Shown: positions 23,790 to 34,769 of the stretch, one piece after another
Layout of the letters: every line of letters starts with the position of its first letter
Numbering within the stretch: the first letter of the stretch is position 1
Position numbers and translations under genes: made by a program
Notes under the pieces: model-generated
Databases searched by the model: none
The model's input: only the letters and a program-made list of their open reading frames with translations
Told to the model about the DNA's origin: nothing
Source of the DNA: Algorimicrobium echini
Lineage (GTDB): Bacteria; Bacteroidota; Bacteroidia; Flavobacteriales; Flavobacteriaceae
Assembly (NCBI RefSeq): GCF_900115185.1
Contig: NZ_FOVN01000001.1
Location: 1 to 64,000, forward strand
Direction of reading: 5' to 3'
Length of the DNA stretch: 64,000 nt

Positions 23790-24239
23790 TTAAGACAATT
23801 TAGCCTTAACAATAGTAGAAATAGTTTTACCGTCTGCTTGACCTGCTAACTCTTGACTAACAAGACCCATAACTTTACCCATATCCTTCATTCCTTCTGC
23901 CCCAATGCTATCTATGGTTGCTATAACCACAGCTTCAATTTCTTCATCAGATAAAGCTTCAGGTAAAAACTGACCAATTACTTCAGCCTCATCAATCTCA
24001 GGTAAAGCCAAATCTTTTCGGCCTTGCTCCAAGTAAATAGCAGCACTATCCTTACGCTGTTTGACCAGTTTTTGCAATAATTTTAATTCCTCCTCTTTTG
24101 TTAATTCTGTTTGAGCTCCTGATTCAGTTTGTGCTAAAAGAATAGCAGATTTAACCGCACGTAAAGCCGTTAATGCTGTTTGGTCTTTTGCTTTCATGGC
24201 CGTTTTCATAGCCGTCATAATATCCTGTTGTAAGCTCAT
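23790..24239 (-). CDS. yqeY: GatB/YqeY-domain protein
   Basis: A 149-residue cytoplasmic protein of the YqeY family, resembling the C-terminal tail domain of GatB, the tRNA amidotransferase subunit that holds tRNA. Typical stretches are AMKAKDQTALTALRAVKSAI (13-32), LVKQRKDSAAIYLEQGR near 74 and MGKVMGLVSQEL near 122. Its role in the cell is not settled; tRNA binding is inferred from the fold. A tRNA gene directly downstream is a fitting neighbour. TATCTTCG at 24261-24268 (minus strand) is one base off a -7 box and may be its promoter. Confidence 0.88.
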   Translation of the reverse strand: MSLQQDIMTAMKTAMKAKDQTALTALRAVKSAILLAQTESGAQTELTKEEELKLLQKLVKQRKDSAAIYLEQGRKDLALPEIDEAEVIGQFLPEALSDEEIEAVVIATIDSIGAEGMKDMGKVMGLVSQELAGQADGKTISTIVKAKLS

Positions 24240-24313
24240 AATAGAAAATTAATTACGAAGCGAAGATAACAAGAAAAATAGATTTTGACAGTGGTAGGAA
24301 TGATAAAAATTTC

Positions 24314-24352
24314 AAAAAAAAACCCGAAATTACAAAACTTGTAATTTCGGGT
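24314..24352 (-). terminator. Terminator of the division cluster after ftsZ
   Basis: ACCCGAAATTAC (24322-24333) and GTAATTTCGGGT (24341-24352) form a 12-bp stem followed, on the minus strand, by a run of nine T. It ends the long mraZ-ftsZ transcript. Confidence 0.92.
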
Positions 24353-24376
24353 CTTCATGAAGTTCAAACACTAAAC

Positions 24377-26344
24377 TTAATCTACGTTATCATGTAAAAA
24401 CGAATTGTTATTTCGTATTTGCATATCGTCATTATCATCTAAACTAATACTGGTATTAGAAATATTAGAATCTGATGAATGTCTAGATTCTTCTAAATTT
24501 ACGCCTTGACGTTTATAAGCTGGCACACGTTCAATATCATCTATTTTTGCGTTGTTAAACTTATAATTAAAATCTTTCATTTTAAGTCTACGTTCAGCAG
24601 CACGTTCTTTAAGCATTTCTGAAATTGGTGTATGAATAGGATCAATTTCTTCACCTTTTACAGCTTCTTTAGTTGGTTGTTCAGCTTGTAAGGTTTTCTT
24701 TTCAAAAACCACTTCAGAATCTTCAATTTCAAGCTCTTTTTTGGGCTTGACCTCTATTTGCGTTTTGGCATTCATTCGAGATTCAGCTTCAATATAATCA
24801 TCTAAAGCATAACGAACTTCTCCATTTTTATTAGATTCTGTTACTGGAATTATTTCTACATGATCCGTAACATCTATCTTCTTAATATTTTCTTCCAATT
24901 CATGAACAACCATATCATCAGCTTTATTTTCTATATCTGAATTACTAAATGGCATATCAAAAGTTAGTGTTATTTGCTGCTCGTCTTCTGGTTCTTCAAA
25001 TATAGTTTCCGAATTTACATTGGTAGCTGAAGGTGCATTGGTTATTACAAATTCATCTGAATTCACTTCTGTTAAAACTTCCTCATCAATCACATCCATA
25101 TTACGGATAGATTCTGTTGTTTTTATCAATCCGGTTCCTTCATCTGTATTTGGTTCAGGCGATTTTAAATCCTCAAGGTCTTCCAAGTCCAAAGTGTGTT
25201 TAACAACTTTTGGTTCTGTTTTCTCTTCAAAATCTATGCTCGGCATGATAATAGCTGGCTCACGTTCCTTACGCGTTAAATCTTGCTCCATAGACTGTTC
25301 GTCTTCCAAAGCATGAATCACTTTTTTTATCTCCGTATTAGATATTTCATCTTGCTGTTCGATATCGAAACCCGTTGCAATAATGGTAACAGCAATAGAT
25401 TCTCCAAGCGTTTCATCTTCACCGACACCCATAATAATATTGGCGCCATGTCCGGCTTCATCTTGTATATGATCGTTAATCTCACCTATTTCATCAATAG
25501 TAATTTCCTGTGTTCCAGATACTATTAGCAGCAATACATTTTTAGCACCTGTAATTTTGTTATCGTTTAATAGCGGAGAATCCAAAGCTTTCCTAATAGC
25601 TTCTTTTGCACGATCTTGACCTGCTGATTTAGAAGATCCCATAATAGCAGTACCACTACTGCTCAATACGGTTTTAGCATCACGTAAATCAATGTTTTGT
25701 GTGTAATGGTGCGTAATAACCTCTGCAATACCTCTAGCAGCTGTTGATAAAACTTCGTCTGCTTTAGAGAAACCAGCTTTAAAGCCTAAATTCCCATAAA
25801 CTTCGCGCAGTTTATTGTTATTGATAACCACTAACGAGTCCACAACACCTCGTAATTTTTCAATACCTATTTGGGCTTGTTCATTTCTCATTTTACCTTC
25901 AAACTGGAATGGCATGGTAACTATTCCAACAGTTAAAATATCAAGGTCTTTAGCCATTTTAGCTATTATTGGTGCGGCTCCTGTTCCAGTTCCACCACCC
26001 ATTCCAGCTGTAATAAATATCATTTTGGTATTGGTATCCAGCATACGCTGAAGGTCCTCAAAACTTTCAACAGCAGATTTTTCACCAATATCTGGATTTG
26101 CACCTGCTCCTAAACCTTCAGTTAAATTTAAACCTAACTGGATTTTGTTTGGAACTCCACTATTTTGAAGGGCTTGTGCATCGGTATTACAAATTACAAA
26201 GTCTACACCTTTAATCCCTTGTTGAAACATGTGATTAATGGCATTACTTCCGCCGCCTCCGACACCTATTACTTTAATAACATTTGACTGATTTTTAGGT
26301 AAATCAAAAGAAATGTTTGTTTCGAATTCTTTGTTGCTGCTCAT
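24377..26344 (-). CDS. ftsZ: Cell division protein FtsZ
   Basis: The tubulin-like GTPase that forms the Z ring. The GTPase domain covers about 20-335 with the nucleotide motif GGGTGTG at 116-122 and GVGGGGSNAINHM near 27-39. At 655 residues it is much longer than the 380-400 of E. coli: residues 340-600 are an acidic low-complexity linker, and the end has a basic helix (KERAAERRLKMKDFNYKF) and a tail (NNNSFLHDN) that is probably the FtsA-binding peptide. Long tails are usual in Flavobacteriia. It is the last gene of the dcw cluster, 57 nt after ftsA. Confidence 0.96.
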   Translation of the reverse strand: MSSNKEFETNISFDLPKNQSNVIKVIGVGGGGSNAINHMFQQGIKGVDFVICNTDAQALQNSGVPNKIQLGLNLTEGLGAGANPDIGEKSAVESFEDLQRMLDTNTKMIFITAGMGGGTGTGAAPIIAKMAKDLDILTVGIVTMPFQFEGKMRNEQAQIGIEKLRGVVDSLVVINNNKLREVYGNLGFKAGFSKADEVLSTAARGIAEVITHHYTQNIDLRDAKTVLSSSGTAIMGSSKSAGQDRAKEAIRKALDSPLLNDNKITGAKNVLLLIVSGTQEITIDEIGEINDHIQDEAGHGANIIMGVGEDETLGESIAVTIIATGFDIEQQDEISNTEIKKVIHALEDEQSMEQDLTRKEREPAIIMPSIDFEEKTEPKVVKHTLDLEDLEDLKSPEPNTDEGTGLIKTTESIRNMDVIDEEVLTEVNSDEFVITNAPSATNVNSETIFEEPEDEQQITLTFDMPFSNSDIENKADDMVVHELEENIKKIDVTDHVEIIPVTESNKNGEVRYALDDYIEAESRMNAKTQIEVKPKKELEIEDSEVVFEKKTLQAEQPTKEAVKGEEIDPIHTPISEMLKERAAERRLKMKDFNYKFNNAKIDDIERVPAYKRQGVNLEESRHSSDSNISNTSISLDDNDDMQIRNNNSFLHDNVD

Positions 26345-26401
26345 GAATTTCGTTTTATATGTACTTAATTATTATCTTATTTGTTATGCTTTAAATTTGC
26401 C

Positions 26402-27724
26402 TTATTCGGCATTATCTAAAAAATCTTTTATACGCTCTGAAAACTTGTCTAAAAAAGACCGTTTTGGTGGTTTAGGTTGTTCTTCAATTGTTTCTTGTTC
26501 TTCCGCTTCCGGAGTTTCTGGTTCACTTATAGATTCTTCGTAAGCGACTTCCATTTTTTTACGTTCTTGTCGTTTTAAACCATCCATTACCAGACCCACA
26601 GCAGTTGCAAAAAGCGGACTAGTTACTTCATCATCGCTATTTCCTGCTAAATGCTCGTTTGGATAACCAATTCTAGTATCCATTCCGGTTATATATTCTA
26701 CCAATTGCTTTAAATGCTTTAATTGTGAGCCACCACCTGTTAAAACAATTCCTGCAATTAATTTTTTCTTTTGCTCCTCATGACCGTAATTTTTTATCTC
26801 TACGTACACCTGCTCAATAATTTCAACAACACGTGCATGAATAATTTTAGATAAATTTTTTAAGGTAATTTCTTTAGGCTCACGTCCTCTTAAACCAGGA
26901 ATGGACACAATTTCATTTTCTTTATTTTCGCCTGGCCATGCGGAACCAAATTTTATTTTAAGTAATTCGGCTTGCTTTTCAATAATAGAGCATCCTTCTT
27001 TAATATCTTCGGTTATTACGTTTCCACCAAAAGGAATAACAGCCGTATGACGAATAATACCATCTCTAAAAATAGCTAAATCTGTTGTTCCTCCACCAAT
27101 ATCAATCAGAGCAACACCTGCTTCTTTTTCTTCTTGACTTAAAACCGCATTTGCCGAAGCCAAGGGTTCTAGTGTAATACCATCCAAATTTAGACCAGCA
27201 CTTTTAATACAACGACCCACATTTCGGATAGATGATACTTGCCCAACAACCACATGAAAATTAGCTTCCAACCTACCGCCATACATACCAACTGGCTCTT
27301 TAATTTCAGCCTGACCATCTACCTTATATTCTTGTGGTAACACATGAATTATTTCTTCACCAGGAAGCATGACTAACTTATGTACTTGGTTAATGAGCTT
27401 TTCTATATCCTCATCGTTTATAACCAATTCGGAATTGGCACGTGTTATATAATCACTGTGCTGTAAACTGCGAATATGCTGACCAGCAATTCCTACGGTT
27501 ACGTTTTCAATTTTAACATCGGAGGCTGCTTCAGCTTCTTGAACTGCCAACTGTATGGATTGAATAGTTTGTGTGATGTTATTCACTACACCACGATGCA
27601 CACCTAAACTCTTGGATTTTCCAATACCTAAAATCTCTACTTTTCCATATTCATTTTTACGACCAATCATAGCCACAATCTTTGTGGTTCCGATATCTAA
27701 TCCTATTGCAATAGTTCCTTCCAT
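26402..27724 (-). CDS. ftsA: Cell division protein FtsA
   Basis: Actin-like ATPase that tethers FtsZ to the membrane. It has the phosphate-1 motif IGLDIGTTKIVAMIG at 6-20, the SHS2 insertion (about 85-165) and phosphate-2 ALIDIGGGTTDLAIF near 206-220. The C-terminal end KRSFLDKFSERIKDFLDN is an amphipathic helix, the expected membrane target sequence. 440 residues is normal. It starts 3 nt after ftsQ. Confidence 0.95.
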   Translation of the reverse strand: MEGTIAIGLDIGTTKIVAMIGRKNEYGKVEILGIGKSKSLGVHRGVVNNITQTIQSIQLAVQEAEAASDVKIENVTVGIAGQHIRSLQHSDYITRANSELVINDEDIEKLINQVHKLVMLPGEEIIHVLPQEYKVDGQAEIKEPVGMYGGRLEANFHVVVGQVSSIRNVGRCIKSAGLNLDGITLEPLASANAVLSQEEKEAGVALIDIGGGTTDLAIFRDGIIRHTAVIPFGGNVITEDIKEGCSIIEKQAELLKIKFGSAWPGENKENEIVSIPGLRGREPKEITLKNLSKIIHARVVEIIEQVYVEIKNYGHEEQKKKLIAGIVLTGGGSQLKHLKQLVEYITGMDTRIGYPNEHLAGNSDDEVTSPLFATAVGLVMDGLKRQERKKMEVAYEESISEPETPEAEEQETIEEQPKPPKRSFLDKFSERIKDFLDNAE

Positions 27725-27727
27725 GAT

Positions 27728-28447
27728 TTAAGATTTAGTGCACACTACTTGGCTATCAAACTGCAGATTCACCTTACTGTAATTACTCAATATTTTTTCT
27801 TTAAATGCCTTTTTATAAAAGACTTTTAAATTATTTATTTTCTTATCTAATTTTGCTAAACCACCAACATATACCTCAAAAGGGCATTGTCTTAACCGCA
27901 GTGATATACTCATGTCTTTATACTGATGAATACTTGTAACGTGCTTACTTAAAAACGCATCGTTTTTAACTTTCATTGCCATTTTATACACATTTTCAAG
28001 GTTTGTTTTTGACACATTTCCTGTTACTAGCGGTACTCTGGCTGTATAATTTGTTGATAACGGCATAAAATTGCCATCCTCATCAATATAAAAAGACACC
28101 GAATTTTCAACTCGGGCTATCGGTTTTTTTTGTTCTACTTCAGCTACCAAATGTCCGTTAACATGCACATACACTTGGGCTGACTTAATCATTGGATTAG
28201 AATTCAGGGCAGATTCCAATAAATTCAAATCTATGGTTTCTTTAGGCACATTTTTAACACCTCCTTGATTTACTATTAACAATTTACTAACAGTTTCATG
28301 TGTTATAAACAGATTTTCTTCACCATTAAAATTAATTTCAGGAGAACTTACAATCCGTTTGTCATTTTTCTTGGATGAAAACGCAAATAGACCAACTACT
28401 AACACAAGTAGAAAAACCATTTTTATGTAATTCCAATTAATCTTCAT
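27728..28447 (-). CDS. ftsQ: Cell division protein FtsQ/DivIB
   Basis: A bitopic divisome protein of 239 residues: cytoplasmic N-terminus, one membrane segment (about 8-25, YIKMVFLLVLVVGLFAF) and a periplasmic part with a POTRA-type fold (about 45-115) followed by the FtsQ domain. Sequence identity in this family is low, so position between murC and ftsA is part of the evidence. The start overlaps the end of murC by 11 nt. Confidence 0.88.
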   Translation of the reverse strand: MKINWNYIKMVFLLVLVVGLFAFSSKKNDKRIVSSPEINFNGEENLFITHETVSKLLIVNQGGVKNVPKETIDLNLLESALNSNPMIKSAQVYVHVNGHLVAEVEQKKPIARVENSVSFYIDEDGNFMPLSTNYTARVPLVTGNVSKTNLENVYKMAMKVKNDAFLSKHVTSIHQYKDMSISLRLRQCPFEVYVGGLAKLDKKINNLKVFYKKAFKEKILSNYSKVNLQFDSQVVCTKS

Positions 28448-29789
28448 GGCTTAAAGCGTGTTTTATGTTTTTAACTTGTTCACCAATATCACCAGCACCA
28501 ATGGTTAAAATAACATCTGCCTGGCTTGCTTTTACTTTATTAATCAATTCTGATTTTGAAATAAGTACTTTGTTTTTGTTGCCAATCTTTTCTAATAACC
28601 ATGTGGATGTGACTCCCTCAATTGGCAATTCACGTGCTGGATAAATATCCAATAACACAACCTCATCAAATTGTGATAAACTTGCAGCAAAATCATCAGC
28701 AAAGTCACGTGTTCTACTAAATAAATGTGGTTGAAAAACAGCTAAAACTTGCTTCCCAGGATACATTTCGCGAACTGCTTGATGCACGGCATTTATTTCT
28801 TGAGGATGATGTGCATAATCATCAATATAGACTAAATCATCACGCTTAATATGGTATGAAAATCTGCGTTTTACGCCTTGATAAGACGCTAATGCTTTGG
28901 CGATCTGTTGGTGAGGGCAACCATATTCCACAGCCATCGCCAAGGCTATTAGTGCATTAGACAAATTATGTCTACCAGGTAGGTTAAATTCTAAATTTTC
29001 AAGTATTATTTTTGGCGTCTTTACATCAAAAATATAAGTGCCATTTTCAATTTTAATATTATGGATACTATAATCTGAATCCTCTTCAATACCATAGGTT
29101 AGGCCTTTAATTGGCAGGCCTTTTTTTACAAATAGCTTACCTTCCTCCTTTAATTTATGTGCAAAATCGTGGAATGATTTCTCCAATTCTGATGCATCGC
29201 CATAAATATCCAAATGATCTGCATCCATGGAAGTAATACATGCTATATTAGGAGACAGCGTTAAAAAAGACCTATCAAATTCATCCGCTTCTACTACAGT
29301 AACATCTGTTCCATTTAAAATCAGGTTGCTATTATAATTTTCGCTAATTCCGCCTAAAAAAGCTGTTACAGGAACATCACAGACACGCATGATATGCCCT
29401 AAAATACTTGTTGTTGTTGTTTTACCATGCGTTCCAGCAACTGCCAGGCAAAAGGTGTTTTCAGTAATTAAGCCTAGTATTTGTGAACGTTTTAAAACCC
29501 GATAACCACTATTATTAAAATACACCAATTCCTTATGGTCTTTTGGAACAGCTGGCGTATAAACCACCAATGTATTGGTACTATTTAATAAATAATCATC
29601 TAGATTTGCTACAGAATCTTCAAAATGAACTGGAATTCCTAAATCAATTAAACCTTCCGTAATGTCGGTTGGTGTTTTATCATATCCAGATACGCGTTTA
29701 CCATTCGCATGAAAATATCGAGCAAGCGCACTCATACCGATACCTCCAATACCAATAAAATAAACGTTATGTATTGAGTCTAGATTCAT
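28437..29789 (-). CDS. murC: UDP-N-acetylmuramate--L-alanine ligase
   Basis: Adds L-alanine to UDP-MurNAc, the first peptide step of the peptidoglycan precursor, using ATP. It has the N-terminal Rossmann-like motif [14 protein letters not shown] (10-23), the ATP loop GTHGKTTT (119-126), EADEFDRSF near 172-180 and the C-terminal [10 protein letters not shown] near 320. 450 residues is standard. The start overlaps the murG stop by 4 nt, indicating coupled translation. Confidence 0.96.
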   Translation of the reverse strand: MNLDSIHNVYFIGIGGIGMSALARYFHANGKRVSGYDKTPTDITEGLIDLGIPVHFEDSVANLDDYLLNSTNTLVVYTPAVPKDHKELVYFNNSGYRVLKRSQILGLITENTFCLAVAGTHGKTTTTSILGHIMRVCDVPVTAFLGGISENYNSNLILNGTDVTVVEADEFDRSFLTLSPNIACITSMDADHLDIYGDASELEKSFHDFAHKLKEEGKLFVKKGLPIKGLTYGIEEDSDYSIHNIKIENGTYIFDVKTPKIILENLEFNLPGRHNLSNALIALAMAVEYGCPHQQIAKALASYQGVKRRFSYHIKRDDLVYIDDYAHHPQEINAVHQAVREMYPGKQVLAVFQPHLFSRTRDFADDFAASLSQFDEVVLLDIYPARELPIEGVTSTWLLEKIGNKNKVLISKSELINKVKASQADVILTIGAGDIGEQVKNIKHALSHED

Positions 29790-30901
29790 TTATTTGATTT
29801 ATTTAATAGTAATTCTACTACATCAGCAATATGCGAAGTGGCATCGACCATGGCTAACTTTTTGATATTTTCACCAAGAAATTGTTGTTTCTCTGGTGAA
29901 ATAATTAATTGGGTGAATTTATTTTGAAAATCTACTTCCAAATCATTTTCTGTTATTAAAATTGCAGCGTCTTCATCAACAATTGCTTGCGCATTTTTTG
30001 CCTGATGGTCTTCTGCTACATTAGGCGAAGGAATAAAAATAACAGGTTTCCCTACGATACATAATTCTGAAACAGAAATTGCTCCAGCTCTTGATATAAT
30101 AATATCGGCAGCCGCATACACACAAGCCATATTATTTATAAATGCATGTACTTGAATATTTTTAGTGTGATTGTAAATTTTATATTTATCATAATACAAC
30201 TTACCACATTGCCAAATAACTTGAATATTATGTGTTAGTAGAAAATCCAGCTCTTTTTCAATCAATTCATTAATACGTCTTGCTCCTAAACTTCCACCAA
30301 GAACAAGAATGGTTTTTTTATCTTTTTCAATTGAAAATTTCTCAAAAGCTTCATCCCGTTTTTTAGTAATATGCAACAAATCCTCTCTAACAGGATTACC
30401 CGTTTTTATGATTTTATCTTTTGGAAAAAACCGTTCTAGGCCATCATAAGCAACACAAATTTTGTGTGCTTTTTTAGCTAACAATTTATTAGTAATTCCT
30501 GGATACGAATTTTGCTCTTGAATTAAACTAGGAATCCCTTGAGAAGTAGCAACCTGCAACAACGGACCACTTGCAAAACCACCAGTACCTATTACAACAT
30601 CGGGCTTAAAATTGGCAATAATTTTTCGTGACTTCCATAAACTGCTCATCAATTTAAATGGAAAGCTTAAATTTTTAAGCGTTAATTCTCGTTGAATTCC
30701 AGAAATCCACAAGCCAATAATTTTATAGCCAGCCTGCGGTACTTTATCCATTTCCATACGGTTTTTTGCTCCAACAAATAAAAATTCAGCGTTTGGAAAA
30801 CGCGACTTTAATTCGTTAGCAATAGCTACCGCTGGATAAATGTGACCACCTGTTCCACCTCCTGAAAGAATTATTTTATATGTTTTATTATTTGTTGTCA
30901 C
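29786..30901 (-). CDS. murG: UDP-GlcNAc transferase MurG (lipid II synthesis)
   Basis: Transfers N-acetylglucosamine from UDP-GlcNAc to lipid I on the inner face of the membrane, making lipid II. 371 residues with the glycine-rich loop [11 protein letters not shown] (14-24), GTGGFASGP near 105, the second loop GGSLGAR near 200 and the GT28 motif [11 protein letters not shown] near 274-284. It lies between ftsW and murC, as in most dcw clusters. Confidence 0.96.
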   Translation of the reverse strand: MTTNNKTYKIILSGGGTGGHIYPAVAIANELKSRFPNAEFLFVGAKNRMEMDKVPQAGYKIIGLWISGIQRELTLKNLSFPFKLMSSLWKSRKIIANFKPDVVIGTGGFASGPLLQVATSQGIPSLIQEQNSYPGITNKLLAKKAHKICVAYDGLERFFPKDKIIKTGNPVREDLLHITKKRDEAFEKFSIEKDKKTILVLGGSLGARRINELIEKELDFLLTHNIQVIWQCGKLYYDKYKIYNHTKNIQVHAFINNMACVYAAADIIISRAGAISVSELCIVGKPVIFIPSPNVAEDHQAKNAQAIVDEDAAILITENDLEVDFQNKFTQLIISPEKQQFLGENIKKLAMVDATSHIADVVELLLNKSNK

Positions 30902-30923
30902 AAAAATGTATAATTTCTACTTA

Positions 30924-32117
30924 TTAAATTGTTTCCGTTAAAATATCTAAAGGGCTCTCTTCGCGTTGCTCATTATTTACAATCTCTTCTCGTTTTGCGC
31001 TAACACTTAATATAATTCCAAGTGCCAAACACGTCATCCAAATAGAAGTTCCTCCACTACTTATTAAAGGCAGCGTTTGTCCAGTAACCGGAAATAATTG
31101 TACTGCTACAGCCATATTTATCAAAGCTTGAAAAACTATAGGTAAACCCACACCTAAAACCACTAATTTTCCGAATATGGTATCTGATTTTTGAGAAACA
31201 ATTACAATACGGAAAAGTAATGCCAAATACAAAAACAAGACTGAAAAACCACCTATTAAACCGTATTCCTCAACGATAATAGCAAAAATGAAATCTGATG
31301 ATGATTGTGGTAAAAAATTTTTCTGATAGCTCTTACCAGGACCAACCCCTTTAACACCTCCAGTAGCTATGGCTATTTTAGCTTTTTCTATTTGGTAATC
31401 CTCTTCAGTTACAGCATCATCAGAAAAACTTTCCACACGACTCATCCAAGTATCCACACGATTTGGCATAGCATCCGGAAAAGCTTTAGCTGTTAAAATA
31501 AAAAGTGTTAAAGCAACAATACCTAAGCCAATAATTACAGCCAGATAGCGAACAGGATAGCCGCCAATAAAAACTAAAAGCACCACCATACAAAACATAA
31601 TGGCAGCTGTTGAAAAGTTAGCTGGTAAAATTAGTGCCAATACAAAAAACACTGGCATCCATAAGGGCAAAATAGACTCTTTAAAAGTAATGACCTTATC
31701 TTTTATTTTAGACATATAATGAGCCACATAAACCATAAGCACTACAAAAGCAAAAGTGGATGTTTGAAAGGACATTCCTACCACAGGAATTTGTATCCAA
31801 CGGCTGGTATTGGTACCAGAACTGGACGATCCTTGCATTAGTGTTAAAACCAACAACATTAGAACCACAGGTAATAACAAAATAGAAATAGCCCTGAAAT
31901 ACCGATATGGCATTTTATGAACTATAAATACAATTAGAAATCCTAAAACCAAATGCATTATATGTCCAAAAAATATTGAAAACGTTCCCCTACCCACTCC
32001 ATTATATGCTAAATTACTAGCAGCACTATAAACGGGTAAAAAAGAAAATATAGCCAACAACGCAACTATTGCCCAAATTAATCTATCGCCTTTTATGTTT
32101 TTAAATATTGGATGCAC
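30924..32117 (-). CDS. ftsW: SEDS peptidoglycan polymerase FtsW
   Basis: A 397-residue inner-membrane protein with about ten membrane segments, the septal glycan-strand polymerase that works with the FtsI transpeptidase. Family signs are SRVESFSD with the preceding RVDTW, the long periplasmic loop with ATGGVKGVGPGKSYQKNFLP near 252-271, SDFIFAIIVEE near 274, and the C-terminal SSGGTSIWMTCLALGIIL. The catalytic aspartate is probably the one in SSSDFIFA. It is read between murD and murG. Confidence 0.94.
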   Translation of the reverse strand: MHPIFKNIKGDRLIWAIVALLAIFSFLPVYSAASNLAYNGVGRGTFSIFFGHIMHLVLGFLIVFIVHKMPYRYFRAISILLLPVVLMLLVLTLMQGSSSSGTNTSRWIQIPVVGMSFQTSTFAFVVLMVYVAHYMSKIKDKVITFKESILPLWMPVFFVLALILPANFSTAAIMFCMVVLLVFIGGYPVRYLAVIIGLGIVALTLFILTAKAFPDAMPNRVDTWMSRVESFSDDAVTEEDYQIEKAKIAIATGGVKGVGPGKSYQKNFLPQSSSDFIFAIIVEEYGLIGGFSVLFLYLALLFRIVIVSQKSDTIFGKLVVLGVGLPIVFQALINMAVAVQLFPVTGQTLPLISSGGTSIWMTCLALGIILSVSAKREEIVNNEQREESPLDILTETI

Positions 32118-32173
32118 TTAATATCTATATTATTTTTTATTCACTTTTAATTCCTTACCCTAATTTCTTTTTT

Positions 32174-33505
32174 TTATAAATTTCTTACTGCTTCTTTAAA
32201 TTGACGTCCGCGATCCTCATAGTTTTCGAACAAGTCAAAACTTGCGCACGCAGGAGACAGCAGGACATTATCACCAGACTCGGCAATTTTATAAGCTATT
32301 TTTACAGCTTCACTCATGTATTGTGTTTCAACCATGATATCTACCATAGACTCAAAATTTTCAAATAGTTTTTTATTATCAATTCCTAAACAGATAATGG
32401 CCTTTACTTTTTCATTAATAAATGGAAATAACTCTTGATAATCGTTGCCTTTATCTTGCCCTCCAACAATCCAAATGGTTGGTGCATTCATGCTTTCTAA
32501 AGCGTAATAGGTGGCATTAACGTTTGTGGCTTTAGAATCGTTAATATAATTCACCTTATTAATTTTCAATACTTGTTCCAACCGGTGTTCTACACCATGA
32601 AAATTTTCTAAACTTTCACGAATAGTTTGTTTTCTTATTTTTAATAAGTGTGCAACGGTAGACGCTGCCATGGCATTCTTAATATTGTGTTTTCCTTGTA
32701 ATGCTATATCCTTTGTTGGCATAATTATTTGGTTATTATCTATTGTTATTTTTAATGTCTCATTTTCTAAATACGCACCATTTCCAATAATTTTCGTTAA
32801 TGAAAATGGTAATAATGTTGATTGAACTGGATGTTTCTCAAGCCAATTGGTGATTACGGCGTCATCAGCATCATAAATCAAATAATCTTCTGATGTTTGA
32901 TTCATTGCAATTCTAAATTTTGAGGCGATATACTTATCAAACTCATAATCATACCGATCCAAATGATCTGGTGTTATATTCAACAAAACCGCTATATGTG
33001 GTTTAAAATACATGCAGTTATCCAATTGAAAACTGCTTATTTCTAGCACATAATTTGGAAAATTATTTTCCAAAACTTGCTTTGCAAAACTGTCACCTAT
33101 ATTCCCTGCCAATCCCACTTCTAGTTCCTGTTTTAACACGTGATGCGTTAATGAAGCAGTTGTCGTTTTTCCGTTGCTACCAGTAATACCCACAAGGGTT
33201 GCTTTTGTGTATCTTGTTGCAAATTCAATTTCAGAAATCACTGAAATATCTTTTGCCTTTAATTGCTTGACAATTGAAACCGTATCTGGAATTCCAGGGC
33301 TTTTTACAACCAAATCTGCATTTAAAATTTGTGATTCTGTATGCTGTTCAGACTCCCATTCAATCTCATTATGTTTAAGAACGTTTATATATTTCTCTTT
33401 AATTTTCCCTTTATCGGAAACAAAAACTTTAAACCCTTTAGCCTTTCCTAAAAGAGCGGCTCCTACACCACTTTCTCCTCCACCTAGTACGATTAATCGT
33501 TTCAT
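32174..33505 (-). CDS. murD: UDP-MurNAc-L-alanine--D-glutamate ligase
   Basis: Adds D-glutamate to UDP-MurNAc-L-Ala. 443 residues with the uridine-binding start LVVLGGGESG-like (residues 4-13), KSPGIP near 68-73, the ATP loop GITGSNGKTT (107-116), ITPDHLDRY near 180 and the C-terminal LSPACASFDLFENYEDRG. The gap to ftsW downstream is 56 nt and to mraY upstream 21 nt, so it stays in the operon. Confidence 0.95.
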   Translation of the reverse strand: MKRLIVLGGGESGVGAALLGKAKGFKVFVSDKGKIKEKYINVLKHNEIEWESEQHTESQILNADLVVKSPGIPDTVSIVKQLKAKDISVISEIEFATRYTKATLVGITGSNGKTTTASLTHHVLKQELEVGLAGNIGDSFAKQVLENNFPNYVLEISSFQLDNCMYFKPHIAVLLNITPDHLDRYDYEFDKYIASKFRIAMNQTSEDYLIYDADDAVITNWLEKHPVQSTLLPFSLTKIIGNGAYLENETLKITIDNNQIIMPTKDIALQGKHNIKNAMAASTVAHLLKIRKQTIRESLENFHGVEHRLEQVLKINKVNYINDSKATNVNATYYALESMNAPTIWIVGGQDKGNDYQELFPFINEKVKAIICLGIDNKKLFENFESMVDIMVETQYMSEAVKIAYKIAESGDNVLLSPACASFDLFENYEDRGRQFKEAVRNL

Positions 33506-33526
33506 TTTAAATCAAGGCTTTTATTA

Positions 33527-34768
33527 CTATCTAATTTTCAAGGTTACAATGGAAATAATGGCGAGTAAAATGCCAATAATCCAAAACCGTGTCACTATTT
33601 TACTTTCATGATAACCTGATTTTTGATAGTGATGGTGTAAAGGGGACATTTTAAATATCCGCCGTCCTTCACCGTATTTCTTTCGGGTATATTTAAACCA
33701 ACTTACCTGCATGACGACAGATAGGTTTTCTGCCAAGAAAATCCCACATAACACAGGAATTAACCACTCTTTTCTTACAGCTATGGCAATTACGGCTATA
33801 ATTCCGCCTATGGTTAAGCTACCTGTATCTCCCATAAAAACTTGAGCAGGATAGGTATTGTACCACAGGAAACCTATGAGCGCACCTACAAAAGCCGCTA
33901 TATAAATAGTAATTTCCTCAACACGCGGTATATACATGATATTTAAATAATCTGAAAAAACGATATTACCAGATACCCATGCAAAAATGCCCAGCGTTAA
34001 GACAATAATGGCTGAAGTTCCTGCTGCCAGGCCATCAATTCCATCCGTAAGATTGGCACCATTGGAAACGGCAGTAATGATGAAAATAGCAGCTAGAATA
34101 AAAATAATCCAAGCATACTTTTCCAGATCTGGACTTATCCATGTGATTAAGTCTGCATAGTCGAATTCATTTTCTTTCACAAATGGAATGGTTGTTTTCG
34201 TAGATTTTTCTTCCATTTGAAACAACTTTGATGATTCAACATCTGGGTTTGCTGCTAGTATTTCTTGCTGTTGCTCTTGTGGTAATTTTTCTTTTAATGT
34301 AACATCTGGATGAAAATATAAAGTAGCACCGACTATAATCCCTAAACCAACTTGACCAAGCACTTTAAATCGGCCTTTTAAACCTTCTTTGTCATTTTTA
34401 AATTTCTTGATATAATCATCAATAAACCCAATAGTTCCCATCCAAAGCGTGGTAATAACTAATAGAATGATGTAAATGTTTCCTAATTTCGCAAATAACA
34501 ACACAGGAATTAAGGTTGCTAGAATAATAATAATTCCACCCATAGTTGGCGTTCCAGCTTTCTCTACTTGACCGTCTAGACCTAAATCGCGAATGGTTTC
34601 ACCTACTTGTTGTTTTTGAAGAAAACGAATAATTCGTCTCCCAAAAATTGTAGATATCAACAAGGACAATATGATAGTCACAGCCGCTCTAAAGGTTAAG
34701 AAACCAAATAAAGCAGAGCCTGGAAAATCATAATACTTGTCTAAATATTCAAATAGGTAATACAGCAT
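33527..34768 (-). CDS. mraY: Phospho-MurNAc-pentapeptide transferase
   Basis: Makes lipid I by moving phospho-MurNAc-pentapeptide onto undecaprenyl phosphate. A 413-residue, ten-helix membrane protein with GTPTMGG near 72, the aspartate motif [12 protein letters not shown] near 120, [10 protein letters not shown] near 235 and [11 protein letters not shown] near 380. About 45 extra residues between helices (roughly 165-210, rich in E, Q and K) extend the E. coli length of 360; such an insert is usual in Bacteroidota. It sits between murE and murD. Confidence 0.95.
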   Translation of the reverse strand: MLYYLFEYLDKYYDFPGSALFGFLTFRAAVTIILSLLISTIFGRRIIRFLQKQQVGETIRDLGLDGQVEKAGTPTMGGIIIILATLIPVLLFAKLGNIYIILLVITTLWMGTIGFIDDYIKKFKNDKEGLKGRFKVLGQVGLGIIVGATLYFHPDVTLKEKLPQEQQQEILAANPDVESSKLFQMEEKSTKTTIPFVKENEFDYADLITWISPDLEKYAWIIFILAAIFIITAVSNGANLTDGIDGLAAGTSAIIVLTLGIFAWVSGNIVFSDYLNIMYIPRVEEITIYIAAFVGALIGFLWYNTYPAQVFMGDTGSLTIGGIIAVIAIAVRKEWLIPVLCGIFLAENLSVVMQVSWFKYTRKKYGEGRRIFKMSPLHHHYQKSGYHESKIVTRFWIIGILLAIISIVTLKIR

Positions 34769-34769
34769 A

